A stretch of DNA of 64,000 nucleotides, taken from Streptomyces antimycoticus. GTDB lineage: Bacteria > Actinomycetota > Actinomycetes > Streptomycetales > Streptomycetaceae. The DNA lies in NCBI RefSeq assembly GCF_005405925.1, contig NZ_BJHV01000001.1, forward strand, positions 8,122,001 to 8,186,000, in the 5' to 3' direction. The notes beneath the pieces were generated by a model. The model searched no databases. It was not told where the DNA came from and was given only the letters and a program-made list of their open reading frames with translations. Of this stretch, positions 17,499 through 26,884 are shown in pieces. The first letter of the stretch is position 1. Every line of letters begins with the position of its first letter. A program made the position numbers and the translations under genes.

Positions 17499-18365
17499 TC
17501 AGCCGTGCGTGGTGGCCGGTGGGCCGGCGATGGTGGTGAGCCGGAGCTTGGTCTCGTCCTCGCTGCCGGGCATGGCGGTCATGATGACGATCTTGAGTTC
17601 GGAGTCGCCGTCGGTCAGGGTGTCGCAGTCCACCGTGAACGGGCCCACCGACGGGTGGTCGATCGTCTTGTGGTCCTCGCGGTGCGCGGCCACCTCTCCG
17701 GTCGTCCACAGCTCGGCGAACCTCCGGTTGCCCGCGTTCAGCTCGCGGATCAGCGCGGCCAAGCGGCTGTCCTGGGGAAAGCGGCCGGTGGCGCGGCGCA
17801 GGTCGGAGACGACGGCGGCGTCGGTGGCGGCGCGGTCCGCCTCGGTCACCGGCCACCGTGCGAGGTGGGCGGGACCGGCGTCCACCGGGAACCTGTCGCG
17901 CGCGAAGTTGCGCAGCCGCGGCGGCGAGGCGGAAGGGTCGCCCAGAAGGGCGGCCCACCCATGGTTCCACCACACCAGTTGCCAGTCCGCCGCGAACACG
18001 GCAACCGCCACGTCCCCGAGCCGGGCGAGCACCCGCTGCACACCGGGCGGAAGATGGTCGCAGATCGCGCCGTCCTCCGGCGGGGCGAGCTGGGCCAGCC
18101 GGTACAGGTGATCCCGCTCGGCGGTGGACAACTGCAGGGCGCGCGCCAAGGACGCCACCACCGACACCGAGGGTGTCGTGGCCCGCCCCTGCTCCAGGCG
18201 CACGATGTAGTCGACCGACACCCCGGCCAGATCGGCCAGCTCCTCGCGCCGCAGCCCGGCCGCCCGGCGCCCGCGGGCCACCGGCAGTCCGGCGGCCGAC
18301 GGCGGCAGCCGGTCCCGCCAGGTGCGGATCATCGCGCCCAGTCCGGTTCCGGGGGTCGTCGGCAT
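17499..18365 (-). CDS. XRE-type regulator with MmyB-like ligand domain
   Basis: A 288-aa regulator with an N-terminal HTH (GLRREELADLAGVSVDYIVR) and a C-terminal PAS-like MmyB ligand domain (about 105-270, with DWQLVWWNHGWAALLG). This family usually represses a divergently transcribed oxidoreductase, exactly the arrangement here. ATG at 18365 has GGAGG 9 nt upstream, whereas the ATG at 18374 sits directly on that site. The SDR start is 114 bp away on the other strand. Confidence 0.92.
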   Translation of the reverse strand: MPTTPGTGLGAMIRTWRDRLPPSAAGLPVARGRRAAGLRREELADLAGVSVDYIVRLEQGRATTPSVSVVASLARALQLSTAERDHLYRLAQLAPPEDGAICDHLPPGVQRVLARLGDVAVAVFAADWQLVWWNHGWAALLGDPSASPPRLRNFARDRFPVDAGPAHLARWPVTEADRAATDAAVVSDLRRATGRFPQDSRLAALIRELNAGNRRFAELWTTGEVAAHREDHKTIDHPSVGPFTVDCDTLTDGDSELKIVIMTAMPGSEDETKLRLTTIAGPPATTHG

Positions 18366-18414
18366 GCTCGCCATCCTCCTTCATCCCCGGTCGTGCGGGT
18401 CGGCGCGAGGGTGG

Positions 18415-18471
18415 TACTGGTCTTCCTACCGTCGAAGTCTCCCTGGTCCGCCTCCTCGGTCGGGACCAGTA
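18415..18471. promoter_or_regulatory. Inverted TACTGGTC boxes between XRE and SDR genes
   Basis: TACTGGTC at 18415-18422 and its reverse complement at 18464-18471 lie within the 114-bp divergent intergenic region, 41 bp apart. The right box ends 8 nt before the SDR ATG. They are natural candidates for the XRE regulator's binding sites. Confidence 0.45.
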
Positions 18472-18479
18472 TCGAACGC

Positions 18480-19178
18480 ATGACGATCACCTTCATCACC
18501 GGAGCCAACAAGGGGCTCGGCCGTGAGACCGCCCGCCGCCTGATCGAGTGCGGCCACACCGTGCTCGTCGGAGCCCGCGACCGGGAGCGGGGCGAGGAGG
18601 CCGCCGCCGCGCTCGGCGCACGCCACGTCCCCATCGACGTGACCGACGACGCGTCCGTGGCCGCCGCGGCCGCGAACGTCGCCGCACACGAGGGAAGGAT
18701 CGACGTCCTGATCAACAACGCCGGTGTCCACGGCCCCGCCGGCGACCCCGGCGACCTCACCGCCGCCGACGCCCGCGCCGTCCTCGACGTGAATGTCATC
18801 GGCGTCATCCGCACCACCACCGCGTTCCTGCCGTTGCTGCGCCGCTCGGACGACCCTGTGATCGTCAACGTCAGCAGCGGCATGGGCTCCCTCGCTCTTA
18901 CCCACGACCCCGCCCGGGCCGAGTCGCGCGTCGTCGTGCCGCTTTACACCGCTTCCAAGGCGGCGCTGACGATGTTGACCACGCAGTACGCCAAGGGGCT
19001 CGAGGGCATCCGCGTCAACGCCGCCGACCCCGGATACACCGCGACCGATCTCAACGGGCACAGCGGCCCCCAAACCGTCACCGAGGGCACGGACGCGATC
19101 GTCGCCCTCGCCACCGAGGAGCGAGGCGCCGGCACCGGACGCTTCGTCTCCCGCGATGGCGAGATGTCCTGGTCCTGA
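18480..19178 (+). CDS. SDR family oxidoreductase under XRE control
   Basis: A 232-aa short-chain dehydrogenase with ITGANKGLG at the N-terminus, NNAG, a serine in VNVSSGMGS and the YTASK active-site motif. It is about 20 residues shorter than the classical form, as in the carbonyl-reductase-like bacterial group. ATG at 18480 follows no obvious ribosome site, so a leaderless or short-leader mRNA is possible. It is transcribed divergently from the XRE/MmyB-like regulator. The substrate is unknown. Confidence 0.9.
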   Translation: MTITFITGANKGLGRETARRLIECGHTVLVGARDRERGEEAAAALGARHVPIDVTDDASVAAAAANVAAHEGRIDVLINNAGVHGPAGDPGDLTAADARAVLDVNVIGVIRTTTAFLPLLRRSDDPVIVNVSSGMGSLALTHDPARAESRVVVPLYTASKAALTMLTTQYAKGLEGIRVNAADPGYTATDLNGHSGPQTVTEGTDAIVALATEERGAGTGRFVSRDGEMSWS

Positions 19179-19336
19179 AACAGCCATAACCGTGTGCCTG
19201 ACCGGGCGGACAACGACGGAATTCGTTGCTGATGCCCCCGTCCACGGGCCATATCCGCAGCTCCGGGCGGCTGGTGCTTATGTGCTTAATCACGAAGGCT
19301 GACGCGTCATTACCTCATCACACTCAGGGAGTGAGC

Positions 19337-21229
19337 ATGGGCTTTGACCTGGCGCGCCGTCGTCTTCTGTCGGCCGTGGGCGCAGCGGGTGTCGCGGGTG
19401 CCCTCGGCCTGGGCGCCTCCGACGCGTTCGCGGCCTCCGGCCGCCCCTCGTCCGGATCCCGCGGCTCGTCGGGATCCCGCCGTTCGGCCGCGACGATCAT
19501 CCACGGTGGGCGGGTGCTGACCGGTCTGCCGTATGTGCCGCAGCAGGAGGCCATCGCCGTGGGGAGGGACGGGAAGATCCTCGCGGTCGGCCCGGCGTCC
19601 CTGGTGCGCCGGCTGGCCGGGAGGGACACCGACTTCGTCGACGCCCGCGGTGGCACCGTCATGGCGGGGATCATCGATGCGCATGCGCACTGCCTGGAGG
19701 CCGGGTCGCGCACCCTCAACCCGTCCCTGGGCAATGAGACGTTCACCGTCGCCGCACTCCAGGCGAAGCTCACCGAGTTCCTGAACGCGAGCAAGGACCA
19801 GGAGCCGGACGGATGGCTGGTGGTGGAGGACTGGAACCCGGTCGGCCTGCCCGCCGGGACCGAGACCCACCACCGCATCCTGGACGCGCTGCCGACCCGC
19901 CGGCCGATCGCGCTCAGGGGTTCGGACGCCCACAACACCTGGGTCAACCAGCGCGCCCTGGAGCTGGCGAAGATCACGTCGAGCACTGCGGACCCGGCCG
20001 GGGGCCGCATCGTCCACGACTCGGCCGGAGCGCCGTCCGGGTTGCTGAAGGACACCGCGCAGGACATCGTCGAGGGGGTGATTCCGCCGCCCGACCGGGA
20101 CACGCTGCTCGCCGCCGAGGCGAAGGCGCTCCGCCAAGCGGCGTCCAGCGGCATCACCACGTACATGGACGCGGCCACCCGGACCGAAGGACTGGGCACC
20201 TACGCCGACCTGGCCGACTCGGACCGGCTGCTCCAGCGGGTCATCCCGGCGCTGCGCCTGGACCTCGACCTCATCCGCGACCCGAAGGCCGCGCTGGCCT
20301 ACGTCGACGAGCAGCGCGCCAAGTACGCAGAGGTGCCGGGCCTGTGCTTCGGGACCGCGAAGGTCTTCCTCGACGGGGTGATCGAAAACCCCGCGCAGTC
20401 CGCCGCGCTGCTGGAGCCGTACCTCGACGGCCACGGCAGGCCCACCGACAACCGCGGCGACCTGTACGTCACCTCCACCGAGTACGGGCGCCTGGCGGCC
20501 GTACTGGACCGGGCCGGCTGGCAGTTGCACGCGCACGCCATCGGTGATCGCGCGGTGCGCACCGCGCTGGACGGCTACGAGGCGGCGATACGGGCCAACG
20601 GCCGCCGTGGCAACCGGCACACCATCGCCCATCTGCAGCTGGTGCACCCGGACGACTACCGGCGCTTCGCGCCGCTGGGCGTGGTGGCCTGCATGCAGTT
20701 GCAGTGGGCGATGCGCGATGTGTGGACGGTGGACGCCCTCCTGCCCTACATCGGCCCGGACCGCCACCGGCTGATGTATCCGGCGCGCAGCCTGGAGCGG
20801 CACGGCGCGGCGCTGGCCGGGGGATCGGACTGGCCGGTGGACCCGCTCGACTCCTTCAACCAGATCCGCACCGCGATCGACCGCAAGGGCGACGACGGGG
20901 CGCTGTACCCGGAGCGGGAGGGCATCAGCCGCGCCACCAGCCTGCGCATGCACACGGCGGGCTCGGCCCATCAGCTCCGTATCGACCGCGAGACCGGTGT
21001 GCTCACCCCGGGCCGGGCCGCCGATGTGATCGTGCTCGACCGGGATGTGACGCGGGTGCCGGTCAAGGACATCACCGGTACGAAGGTGCGTCTGACACTG
21101 GCGGGCGGCAGGCGCGTCTGGGACGCGGATCAGCCGGGCGCCCCGGCCTCCGCCACCTCGTTCGCGGCCCGGCCCGCCTCCCTCGCCTCCGTGCACGACC
21201 GCCATGCCGCCTGTGGCTGCCAGGGCTGA
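19337..21229 (+). CDS. Tat-exported YtcJ-like amidohydrolase
   Basis: A 630-aa metal-dependent amidohydrolase (amidohydrolase_3). The signal peptide has the twin-arginine motif RRRLLS and a hydrophobic stretch ending near SDAFA. Metal-binding motifs are DAHAHCLEAGS, HAHAIGDRAV, HTIAHLQLVHP and GSDWPVDP. Folding before export fits a metalloenzyme that works outside the cell. It may hydrolyse amides or formamides, but family substrates are poorly known. ATG at 19337 has GGGAG 6 nt upstream. The C-terminus ends with a Cys pair (HAACGCQG). No cotranscribed neighbour is seen. Confidence 0.9.
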   Translation: MGFDLARRRLLSAVGAAGVAGALGLGASDAFAASGRPSSGSRGSSGSRRSAATIIHGGRVLTGLPYVPQQEAIAVGRDGKILAVGPASLVRRLAGRDTDFVDARGGTVMAGIIDAHAHCLEAGSRTLNPSLGNETFTVAALQAKLTEFLNASKDQEPDGWLVVEDWNPVGLPAGTETHHRILDALPTRRPIALRGSDAHNTWVNQRALELAKITSSTADPAGGRIVHDSAGAPSGLLKDTAQDIVEGVIPPPDRDTLLAAEAKALRQAASSGITTYMDAATRTEGLGTYADLADSDRLLQRVIPALRLDLDLIRDPKAALAYVDEQRAKYAEVPGLCFGTAKVFLDGVIENPAQSAALLEPYLDGHGRPTDNRGDLYVTSTEYGRLAAVLDRAGWQLHAHAIGDRAVRTALDGYEAAIRANGRRGNRHTIAHLQLVHPDDYRRFAPLGVVACMQLQWAMRDVWTVDALLPYIGPDRHRLMYPARSLERHGAALAGGSDWPVDPLDSFNQIRTAIDRKGDDGALYPEREGISRATSLRMHTAGSAHQLRIDRETGVLTPGRAADVIVLDRDVTRVPVKDITGTKVRLTLAGGRRVWDADQPGAPASATSFAARPASLASVHDRHAACGCQG

Positions 21230-21256
21230 CCGCCTGTCCACCGGGCATACCGCCCT

Positions 21257-21341
21257 GCCTCGCCGGGTCCAGGAGCTCGCCGTGCCTGGTAGCCCGCCGC
21301 GTCCAGTAGCTCGCCGCGTCCAGTAGCTCGCCGCGTCTAGT
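21257..21341. repeat. Five 17-bp tandem repeats spanning a stop codon
   Basis: The unit AGCTCGCCGCGTCCAGT is repeated five times with decay away from the gene, at 21257, 21274, 21291, 21308 and 21325. The last, cleanest copy contains the TAG stop of the minus-strand NmrA-like gene. Confidence 0.8.
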
Positions 21342-21969
21342 AGCCGACGGTGAAGTGTTCGTCCTCGCTCGGGTTCTCGAGCTCGTCGAGGACGGCCACG
21401 GCGAGATCCTCGGCCGAGATGTGGGACGCGCCGTCGGCCCCGGTGATGAGGGTCGTGGTGCCGCGTCGGTAGGTTCCGGTGCGCGCTCCGGGTTCGAGGA
21501 CGGCGGGCGGGCTGAGATAGACCCAGTCGGCCGGGTGCGCTCGGCAGGCGTCCAACTGCGCGGCGCTGGCGGCGGCGATGGCGCGGAACGCCGGTGGCAC
21601 GTGGTCCGGACTGTCGATCACGAGCCGGTCGGGGTGTCCCGGGATCCGCAGGGGTGCGGCGCCGCCGACGACGAGTATGCGGGTCCGGGCTGTCGCGGCC
21701 GCGGCGAGCAGTGCCGTCGTGGTCGTGACGGCGGTGTGTTCGTGGCCGGGGGCGGGGCGGGTCGCGGCCACGATCGCGTCGGTTCCGGCGAACAGCCGGC
21801 TCATATGGCCGGGGTCGTTCGCGTCGCCCTCGACGGCGGTCGCCCCGGGTGGCAGGACGGCGGGCGGCTCTTTGCGGAACACCGCGACGAGCTCATGGCC
21901 CCGGCGCGTGGCTTCGGTGACGACGCGCGAGCCGACCATGCCCGCGGCTCCGACGACGGCGATCTTCAT
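21337..21969 (-). CDS. NmrA-like NAD(P)-binding protein
   Basis: A 210-aa atypical SDR with the Rossmann loop GAAGMVG (7-13) and no YxxxK active site, as in the YwnB/NAD(P)H-binding family. It may be a redox-sensing or isomerase-like protein. ATG at 21969 overlaps the transporter stop as ATGA, so translation is coupled to the DMT gene. AAGGGA lies 9 nt upstream. Its stop sits in the 17-bp tandem repeat. Control is probably by the divergent LysR. Confidence 0.87.
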   Translation of the reverse strand: MKIAVVGAAGMVGSRVVTEATRRGHELVAVFRKEPPAVLPPGATAVEGDANDPGHMSRLFAGTDAIVAATRPAPGHEHTAVTTTTALLAAAATARTRILVVGGAAPLRIPGHPDRLVIDSPDHVPPAFRAIAAASAAQLDACRAHPADWVYLSPPAVLEPGARTGTYRRGTTTLITGADGASHISAEDLAVAVLDELENPSEDEHFTVGY

Positions 21970-22934
21970 TGACGTGTCCCTTCCGGTGTGGGGGTGGAAA
22001 CGGAGTCGTGCGAGCGGGTGCGGGGCGGAAGCTGTCCCGCGACGATCGCGGCGAGTGAGAGCGCGAATCCCACGAGTTGGATCGGGCCGAGTGTCTGGCC
22101 GAGCAGGGCGGCGCCGAGAACGGCGGCGACCAGCGGCGAGAGCAGGGCGAGAACCGCGACGGCGGAGACGGGCAGGGTGGTGATGCCCTGGAACCACAGG
22201 GCGTAGGTGATCAGACCGCCGACCAGCCCCAGCCAGAGGTAGCCGAGGGCGGCGGCCGCGTCGATCGCGGGAGGCGATCCCTCGACAAGGAAGGCGAGGG
22301 GCAGCAGAAACAGACCGCCCGCGGTGAGTTGCCAGCCGGCGAAAGTGGTGGGACCGACGTCGGCGGGGCGCCCCCAGCGCTTGGTGAGCGTCACGCCGAG
22401 CGCCATCGTGACCGCGCCGGCCAGGCCCGCCACGACTCCGACGGTGTCGAGTGCCGCGTCCGGTCCGATCACCACCAGGCCGACGCCGACGACGCCCGCC
22501 ACAGCCCACACCAGGCGGCGGGCGGACAGCCGCTCGTGGAGCACGGTGACGGCCAGGACGGCGACGACGAGCGGCTGGGATGCCGCCAGGGTCGCGGCGA
22601 CGCCGCCCGGCAGGCGTTGGGCCGCGATGAACAGCAGCGGGAGGAACAGCCCGATGTTCAGCACCCCGAGCGCCGCCGCCTTCCCCCACCAGGCTCCGCG
22701 CGGCAGAGTGCGGGTGATCGCCAGCGCGATCAGTCCGGCGGGCAACGCGCGCAGGAGTCCCGCGAACAGTGGGTGGCCGTGGGGGAGAAGCTCGGTGGTG
22801 ACGACATAGGTCGTGCCCCACACCGAGGGCGCGAGCGCCGTCAGGGCGGTGCGTGGCAGATTTCCGTGGCGAATACCGCCGGCTCCCCCGGAGACCGCCC
22901 GTGTGATGTGACGTGTCATGCCTGGCAGTCTCAT
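21966..22934 (-). CDS. EamA family DMT exporter
   Basis: A 322-aa ten-helix transporter of the drug/metabolite superfamily, with duplicated EamA halves. ALAPSVWGTTYVVTTELLP marks the first helix and the C-terminal half ends GFALSLAAIVAG. It probably exports a metabolite or drug. ATG at 22934 is used. ATG at 22919 is possible and neither has a good ribosome site. The gene is coupled to the NmrA-like gene by a 4-nt overlap and divergent from LysR with 65 bp between. Confidence 0.88.
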   Translation of the reverse strand: MRLPGMTRHITRAVSGGAGGIRHGNLPRTALTALAPSVWGTTYVVTTELLPHGHPLFAGLLRALPAGLIALAITRTLPRGAWWGKAAALGVLNIGLFLPLLFIAAQRLPGGVAATLAASQPLVVAVLAVTVLHERLSARRLVWAVAGVVGVGLVVIGPDAALDTVGVVAGLAGAVTMALGVTLTKRWGRPADVGPTTFAGWQLTAGGLFLLPLAFLVEGSPPAIDAAAALGYLWLGLVGGLITYALWFQGITTLPVSAVAVLALLSPLVAAVLGAALLGQTLGPIQLVGFALSLAAIVAGQLPPRTRSHDSVSTPTPEGTRQ

Positions 22935-22999
22935 CGAGCGGTAATCAATGAGTCCAATACATGTTTTTCACCTCATCCATCTTCATTCACGATGGGTCC

Positions 23000-23881
23000 A
23001 TGGAGCTTCAGCAGATGCGGTACGTCGTCGCCGTCGCCGAGACGAACAGCTTCACCCGGGCCGCCGAACGATGTCTGGTCGTCCAGTCCGCCCTCAGCCA
23101 TCAAGTCGCCCGCCTGGAAAGGGAACTCGGCGCCAGACTCTTCGAGCGCACCAGCCGCCGGGTGCGGCTGACACCGGCCGGTGAGGCGTTCCTCCCGGCC
23201 GCCCGTCAGTGTCTGGACGCCGCCGAGCGCGCGGCCGCCGAGGTGGCCGCGGCCGTCGGAGAGGTGCGGGGGCGGCTCGCCGTGGGCGTGATCTCCACCG
23301 TCACCGCGGTCGATATCCCGAGCGCGCTGCGTGACTTCCGGGAGCGCTACCCACAGGTGCGCATCAGCCTGCGGGTGGCCGCCAGCGATGACCTCGTCGA
23401 ACAGGTCAAGGAAGGCGCCATCGACGTGGCGTTCCTCGGGCTGCCCACGACGGCGCGACCCCAAGGCGTCGCCGCCCACGAACTCGCGCGGGACCGGCTC
23501 GTCGCCGTGGTCGCACCGGACCATCCACTCGCCGGGGAATCGGAGGTCGACCTGCGCAGGCTCTCCTCCGAGGTGTTCGTGGACCTTCCGGCCGGGACGG
23601 CCGGACGCGCCCAGTCCGACCTGGCCTTCGACGCCGCCGGGCTCGGCCGTGATGTCGCCTTCGAAGTGACCAGCGCGCACTTCATCGCCCGACTCGTCGG
23701 GCCGGGCCTCGGCGTGGCCATGCTCCCCTCCGCCTATGTGCCCCATCTCGCCGGTGTCGTCACCATCGAGGTCGCCGACGCCCCGGCCCGCGTCGAGTAC
23801 GTCATCTGGAGCCGTTTCAGCCGCACACCGGCGGCCACCGCCTTCCTCGCCGCCCTCGACATCACGGCAACGGAATCCTGA
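23000..23881 (+). CDS. LysR family transcriptional regulator
   Basis: A 293-aa LysR regulator with the winged helix ELQQMRYVVAVAETNSFTRAAERC, a linker helix and a two-lobed effector domain (about 90-290). LysR proteins normally regulate the divergent gene and bind T-N11-A sites. Here the 65-bp gap to the DMT exporter includes the inverted pair CTCAT at 22930 and ATGAG at 22948. ATG at 23000 matches the family start. It likely activates the exporter/NmrA pair on an unknown inducer. Confidence 0.92.
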   Translation: MELQQMRYVVAVAETNSFTRAAERCLVVQSALSHQVARLERELGARLFERTSRRVRLTPAGEAFLPAARQCLDAAERAAAEVAAAVGEVRGRLAVGVISTVTAVDIPSALRDFRERYPQVRISLRVAASDDLVEQVKEGAIDVAFLGLPTTARPQGVAAHELARDRLVAVVAPDHPLAGESEVDLRRLSSEVFVDLPAGTAGRAQSDLAFDAAGLGRDVAFEVTSAHFIARLVGPGLGVAMLPSAYVPHLAGVVTIEVADAPARVEYVIWSRFSRTPAATAFLAALDITATES

Positions 23882-23906
23882 CCTTCGGGGCCCGGGACCT
23901 TTGTCA

Positions 23907-24899
23907 TCACGTGTGCCGGCGGGACCGGCGCTTCGAGGAGGACCGAACCTCCAGACGGGTCTCGATCACCACGGGCGGCGGCGTGTGCCGCGGGTTCTCC
24001 ACCAGGCTCACCAGTGCGTCGACGGCCGCCGCACCGGCCTGCTCCGGGGCCAGCGACACCGTCGACACGGGCGGGGTGGTGCGCCCGTACGCCGGATCCT
24101 CGCTGCTGCACACCACCATCAGGTCGTCCGGCACCGAAAGACCGCACCGCGCGGCCGCCTCAAGGACCTGACGGCCGCAGGGGTCATACAGGCCGAACAC
24201 CGCGTCCGGCCTGCCGTCCCCGGTCAACAGGGCATCCAGCCGCGGCCCCTCGGAGCCGTCCTCGGCGAACGGGACAACACACGGCCGCACACCGGTGCTC
24301 GAGCACCACCGCCGGTAGGCCGTCACGCTCGCCCGGGTGTAGTACTCCTGCGTGGGCCCGGCGATCAGCGCGATCCGCTCCGCGCCCTGCCCGGCCAGAT
24401 GCTCCAGGACGCGGCGGGTCATGGCCTCGTGGTCGGTGTCGACCCAGGTCTCCCGCGCCCGCAGCTCGCCGGGACGGCCGTCGAACACCAACGGCAGACC
24501 GCGAGCGCGCAGCAGCCGCACCACGGGGTCGCTGGGCGGACTGTCCACCAGCACCACCCCGGCGGCCGGCAGGGTGCGCCACATGTGCTCGGCGGGCCCC
24601 GAGGGCATCGCCATCAGCGCGTAGCCACGCCGATGGGCGGCGATGGTGGCCGCGCTGATGGCCTGGGCGAAATACGGCACGCTCGCGAAGTCCCACGCAC
24701 TCTCACCATGAGCGGTCACCGCGAGCCCCAGGGTGCGCCCGCCGCCGCTCGCCGGACCGTAGCCGAGCGCACCGGCCACCGCCTTCACCCGGGCCCGCGT
24801 CGGCTCCGAGACCCGGCCCGTGCCGTTGAGCACGTTGGACACCGTCGCGGTCGACACCTCCGCCGCGCGTGCCACGTCCGCGATCGTCACCTTGGACAC
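23907..24899 (-). CDS. LacI family transcriptional regulator
   Basis: A 330-aa LacI/GalR regulator. The HTH is VTIADVARAAEVSTATVSNV, with the hinge GYGPASGGGR and a periplasmic-binding-type effector domain. GTG at 24899 gives the standard short N-terminus. It has no strong ribosome site, so a leaderless mRNA is possible. It is divergent from the XRE gene at 25019 and a long dyad lies between them. No sugar catabolic gene is adjacent, so the effector is unclear. The C-terminus is basic (SSSKRRSRRHT). Confidence 0.9.
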   Translation of the reverse strand: MSKVTIADVARAAEVSTATVSNVLNGTGRVSEPTRARVKAVAGALGYGPASGGGRTLGLAVTAHGESAWDFASVPYFAQAISAATIAAHRRGYALMAMPSGPAEHMWRTLPAAGVVLVDSPPSDPVVRLLRARGLPLVFDGRPGELRARETWVDTDHEAMTRRVLEHLAGQGAERIALIAGPTQEYYTRASVTAYRRWCSSTGVRPCVVPFAEDGSEGPRLDALLTGDGRPDAVFGLYDPCGRQVLEAAARCGLSVPDDLMVVCSSEDPAYGRTTPPVSTVSLAPEQAGAAAVDALVSLVENPRHTPPPVVIETRLEVRSSSKRRSRRHT

Positions 24900-24945
24900 G
24901 CCCGGCAGAATACGCTCCCGCGCCACCCTCGACTGACCTCGGCGC

Positions 24946-24996
24946 AGGGAGCCGCTGACCTGCGGGTGGGTGCATCGCACCCACCCGCGGCTCCCT
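24946..24996. promoter_or_regulatory. Long nested dyad between LacI and XRE genes
   Basis: A perfect 12-bp stem (GCGGGTGGGTGC at 24962-24973 with 24977-24988) around ATC is enclosed by a second 10-bp stem (24946-24955 with 24987-24996). Since the flanking genes diverge, a terminator is not expected here. It is more likely an operator or a leader structure. Confidence 0.5.
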
Positions 24997-25018
24997 TGTC
25001 CTGATTAGCCTGGTCGGT

Positions 25019-25930
25019 GTGGAAAGCGAGAACAGACTCGGTGAGTATCTGCGGGCCCGCCGCGCGATGACCGCACCGCCCGAGGTCGGATTCCCCGATG
25101 ACCCTTCCCGCCGGGTTCCCGGTCTGCGGCGGGATGAGGTGGCGCTGCTCGCAGGTGTGAGCACGGACTACTACATCCGGCTCGAGCAGGGCCGTGAGCG
25201 GCACCCGTCCGAGCAGGTGCTCCAGGCGATCGCCCGGGCGCTCAGGCTCGACGACGCGGCGGCCGCGCATCTGTTCCGGCTCGGCCTGCCCGTCCTCGGA
25301 CCGTCCGTGTCCTCGGCGGCGACCGTCGGCCCCGAGCTGCGGCGGCTGATGGACGGCATGCACGACGTGCCCGCCTTCGTCGTCGGCGCGGCCCAGGACG
25401 TCCTCGCCGCGAACGCGATGGCGCGGGAGCTGTACCGCGGTTTCGCCCGGTACGACAACCTGCTCCGGATGATCTTCCTTGATCCCTTCGCCCAGGAGTT
25501 CTACGGTGACTGGGAGAAGGCGGCGCAGACCGCGGTGAACAATCTGCGGGCGTCGTCGTCGCGGTTCCCGGGCGATGAGCGCATCGAACGCGTCGTCGGC
25601 GAGCTGAGCGTGCGCAGTCCCGCGTTCGCCACCTTGTGGGCCCGCTACGAGGTCCGCCCACGCACCCACGAGGACAAGCACTTCCGGCATCCGCGGGTCG
25701 GTGAACTCCATCTGCACTTCGAAGCGCTGGCCGTCACCAGCGCCCCGGGACAGCACCTGTCCGTCTACAGCGCGGAACCCGGCAGCGCCAGCGGCGATGG
25801 CCTGATCCTGCTGCGCCGGTCGGCCGAGCAGAGCGCCGCTTCCGCCGAGCAGAGCACCGTTTCCGCCGAGCAGAGCACCGTTTCCGCCGAACGGAGCACT
25901 ACCACACAGGAAGGAAACCTCCACTCGTGA
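25019..25930 (+). CDS. XRE/MmyB-like regulator with C-terminal heptad repeats
   Basis: A 303-aa regulator with an HTH ([20 protein letters not shown]) and MmyB-type ligand domain (about 105-265). GTG at 25019 lies 7 nt after a TAGCCT -10-like box (25006-25011), suggesting a leaderless mRNA. The last 30 residues are four near-copies of AEQSTVS encoded by 21-bp DNA repeats at 25823-25906, beyond the conserved domain. Its stop overlaps the aldo/keto reductase GTG start (GTGA), so the regulator and its likely target are cotranscribed instead of divergent as in the 17.5-kb pair. Confidence 0.9.
   Translation: MESENRLGEYLRARRAMTAPPEVGFPDDPSRRVPGLRRDEVALLAGVSTDYYIRLEQGRERHPSEQVLQAIARALRLDDAAAAHLFRLGLPVLGPSVSSAATVGPELRRLMDGMHDVPAFVVGAAQDVLAANAMARELYRGFARYDNLLRMIFLDPFAQEFYGDWEKAAQTAVNNLRASSSRFPGDERIERVVGELSVRSPAFATLWARYEVRPRTHEDKHFRHPRVGELHLHFEALAVTSAPGQHLSVYSAEPGSASGDGLILLRRSAEQSAASAEQSTVSAEQSTVSAERSTTTQEGNLHS
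25823..25906 (+). repeat. Four 21-bp in-frame repeats in the XRE gene
   Basis: Units of 21 bp at 25823, 25844, 25865 and 25886 encode AEQS(A/T)(A/V)S. Copies two and three are identical and the fourth has diverged. The array adds a flexible tail to the regulator. Confidence 0.85.
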
Positions 25931-26826
25931 CCGCATCCCTCGCCCACGCCACCGGCAGTTTCGAGATCGCCGGGAAGGAGGTCGCCCGTCTGGGCTTCGG
26001 TGCCATGCGACTCACCGGGCTCGGCGTATGGGGCGAACCCGACGACCGCGAGGAGTGCCTCCGCGTGATCCGCCGCGCCGTCGAACTCGGCGTCCAACTG
26101 ATCGACACCGCCGACTCCTACGGGCCGCACGTCAGCGAGGAGATCATCCGGGAGGCCATCTACCCGTACCCGGACGACGTCCTCATCGCGACCAAGGCCG
26201 GTCTCACCCGCAACGGCCCCGACGTGATCGAGACCGATCAGGGACCGGTGCACCTGGGCCCCGCGGCATGGCCGCCGGTCGGGCGCCCGGAATACCTGCG
26301 CCAGCAGGCCGAGATGAGCCTGCGGCGCCTCGGCCTGGACCACATCGACCTGTTCCAGCTGCATCGCGTCGACCCGAAGGTCCCGCTGGAGGACCAGGTC
26401 GGTGAATTGAGGGCGCTCCAGGACGAAGGAAAGATCGTCGCGATCGGCCTGTCCCAGGTGACCGTCGACCAGATCGAGCAGGCCCGACGGATCGCCGACA
26501 TCGCCACCGTCCAGAACCGCTACAACCTCACCGACCGCGGCTCCGCCGACGTGCTCGACCACTGCACCCGCCACGGCATCGGCTTCATCCCCTGGGCCCC
26601 GGTGGGCGCCGGCCGGCTCACCCGGCCCGGCGGACCGGTCGACCGCATCGCCTCCGCACACGGTGCCACCCCCTCCCAGGTCGCGCTCGCCTGGCTGCTG
26701 GCCCGGTCCGGGACCATGCTGCCCATCCCCGGCACCTCCAAGGTGGCCCATCTGGAGGACAACCTGGCCACGGCGCAACTGCGCCTGAGCGGCGAAGAGA
26801 TCGACGAGCTCACCGGCGCCGTATGA
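25927..26826 (+). CDS. Aldo/keto reductase
   Basis: A 299-aa NADPH-dependent reductase of the AKR fold. The tetrad is Asp60 and Tyr65 (IDTADSYG), Lys90 (IATK) and His146 (FQLHR). The C-terminal cofactor motif is [14 protein letters not shown]. It reduces aldehydes or ketones. GTG at 25927 overlaps the upstream stop by 4 nt. The alpha/beta hydrolase follows 58 bp downstream, so a reductase-hydrolase operon under the XRE regulator is likely. Confidence 0.92.
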   Translation: MTASLAHATGSFEIAGKEVARLGFGAMRLTGLGVWGEPDDREECLRVIRRAVELGVQLIDTADSYGPHVSEEIIREAIYPYPDDVLIATKAGLTRNGPDVIETDQGPVHLGPAAWPPVGRPEYLRQQAEMSLRRLGLDHIDLFQLHRVDPKVPLEDQVGELRALQDEGKIVAIGLSQVTVDQIEQARRIADIATVQNRYNLTDRGSADVLDHCTRHGIGFIPWAPVGAGRLTRPGGPVDRIASAHGATPSQVALAWLLARSGTMLPIPGTSKVAHLEDNLATAQLRLSGEEIDELTGAV

Positions 26827-26884
26827 CGGCCACGCCCGCGAAGCCGGCCCCCCTTGAGCACCTTCACCGGCGAAAGGCCGATCC

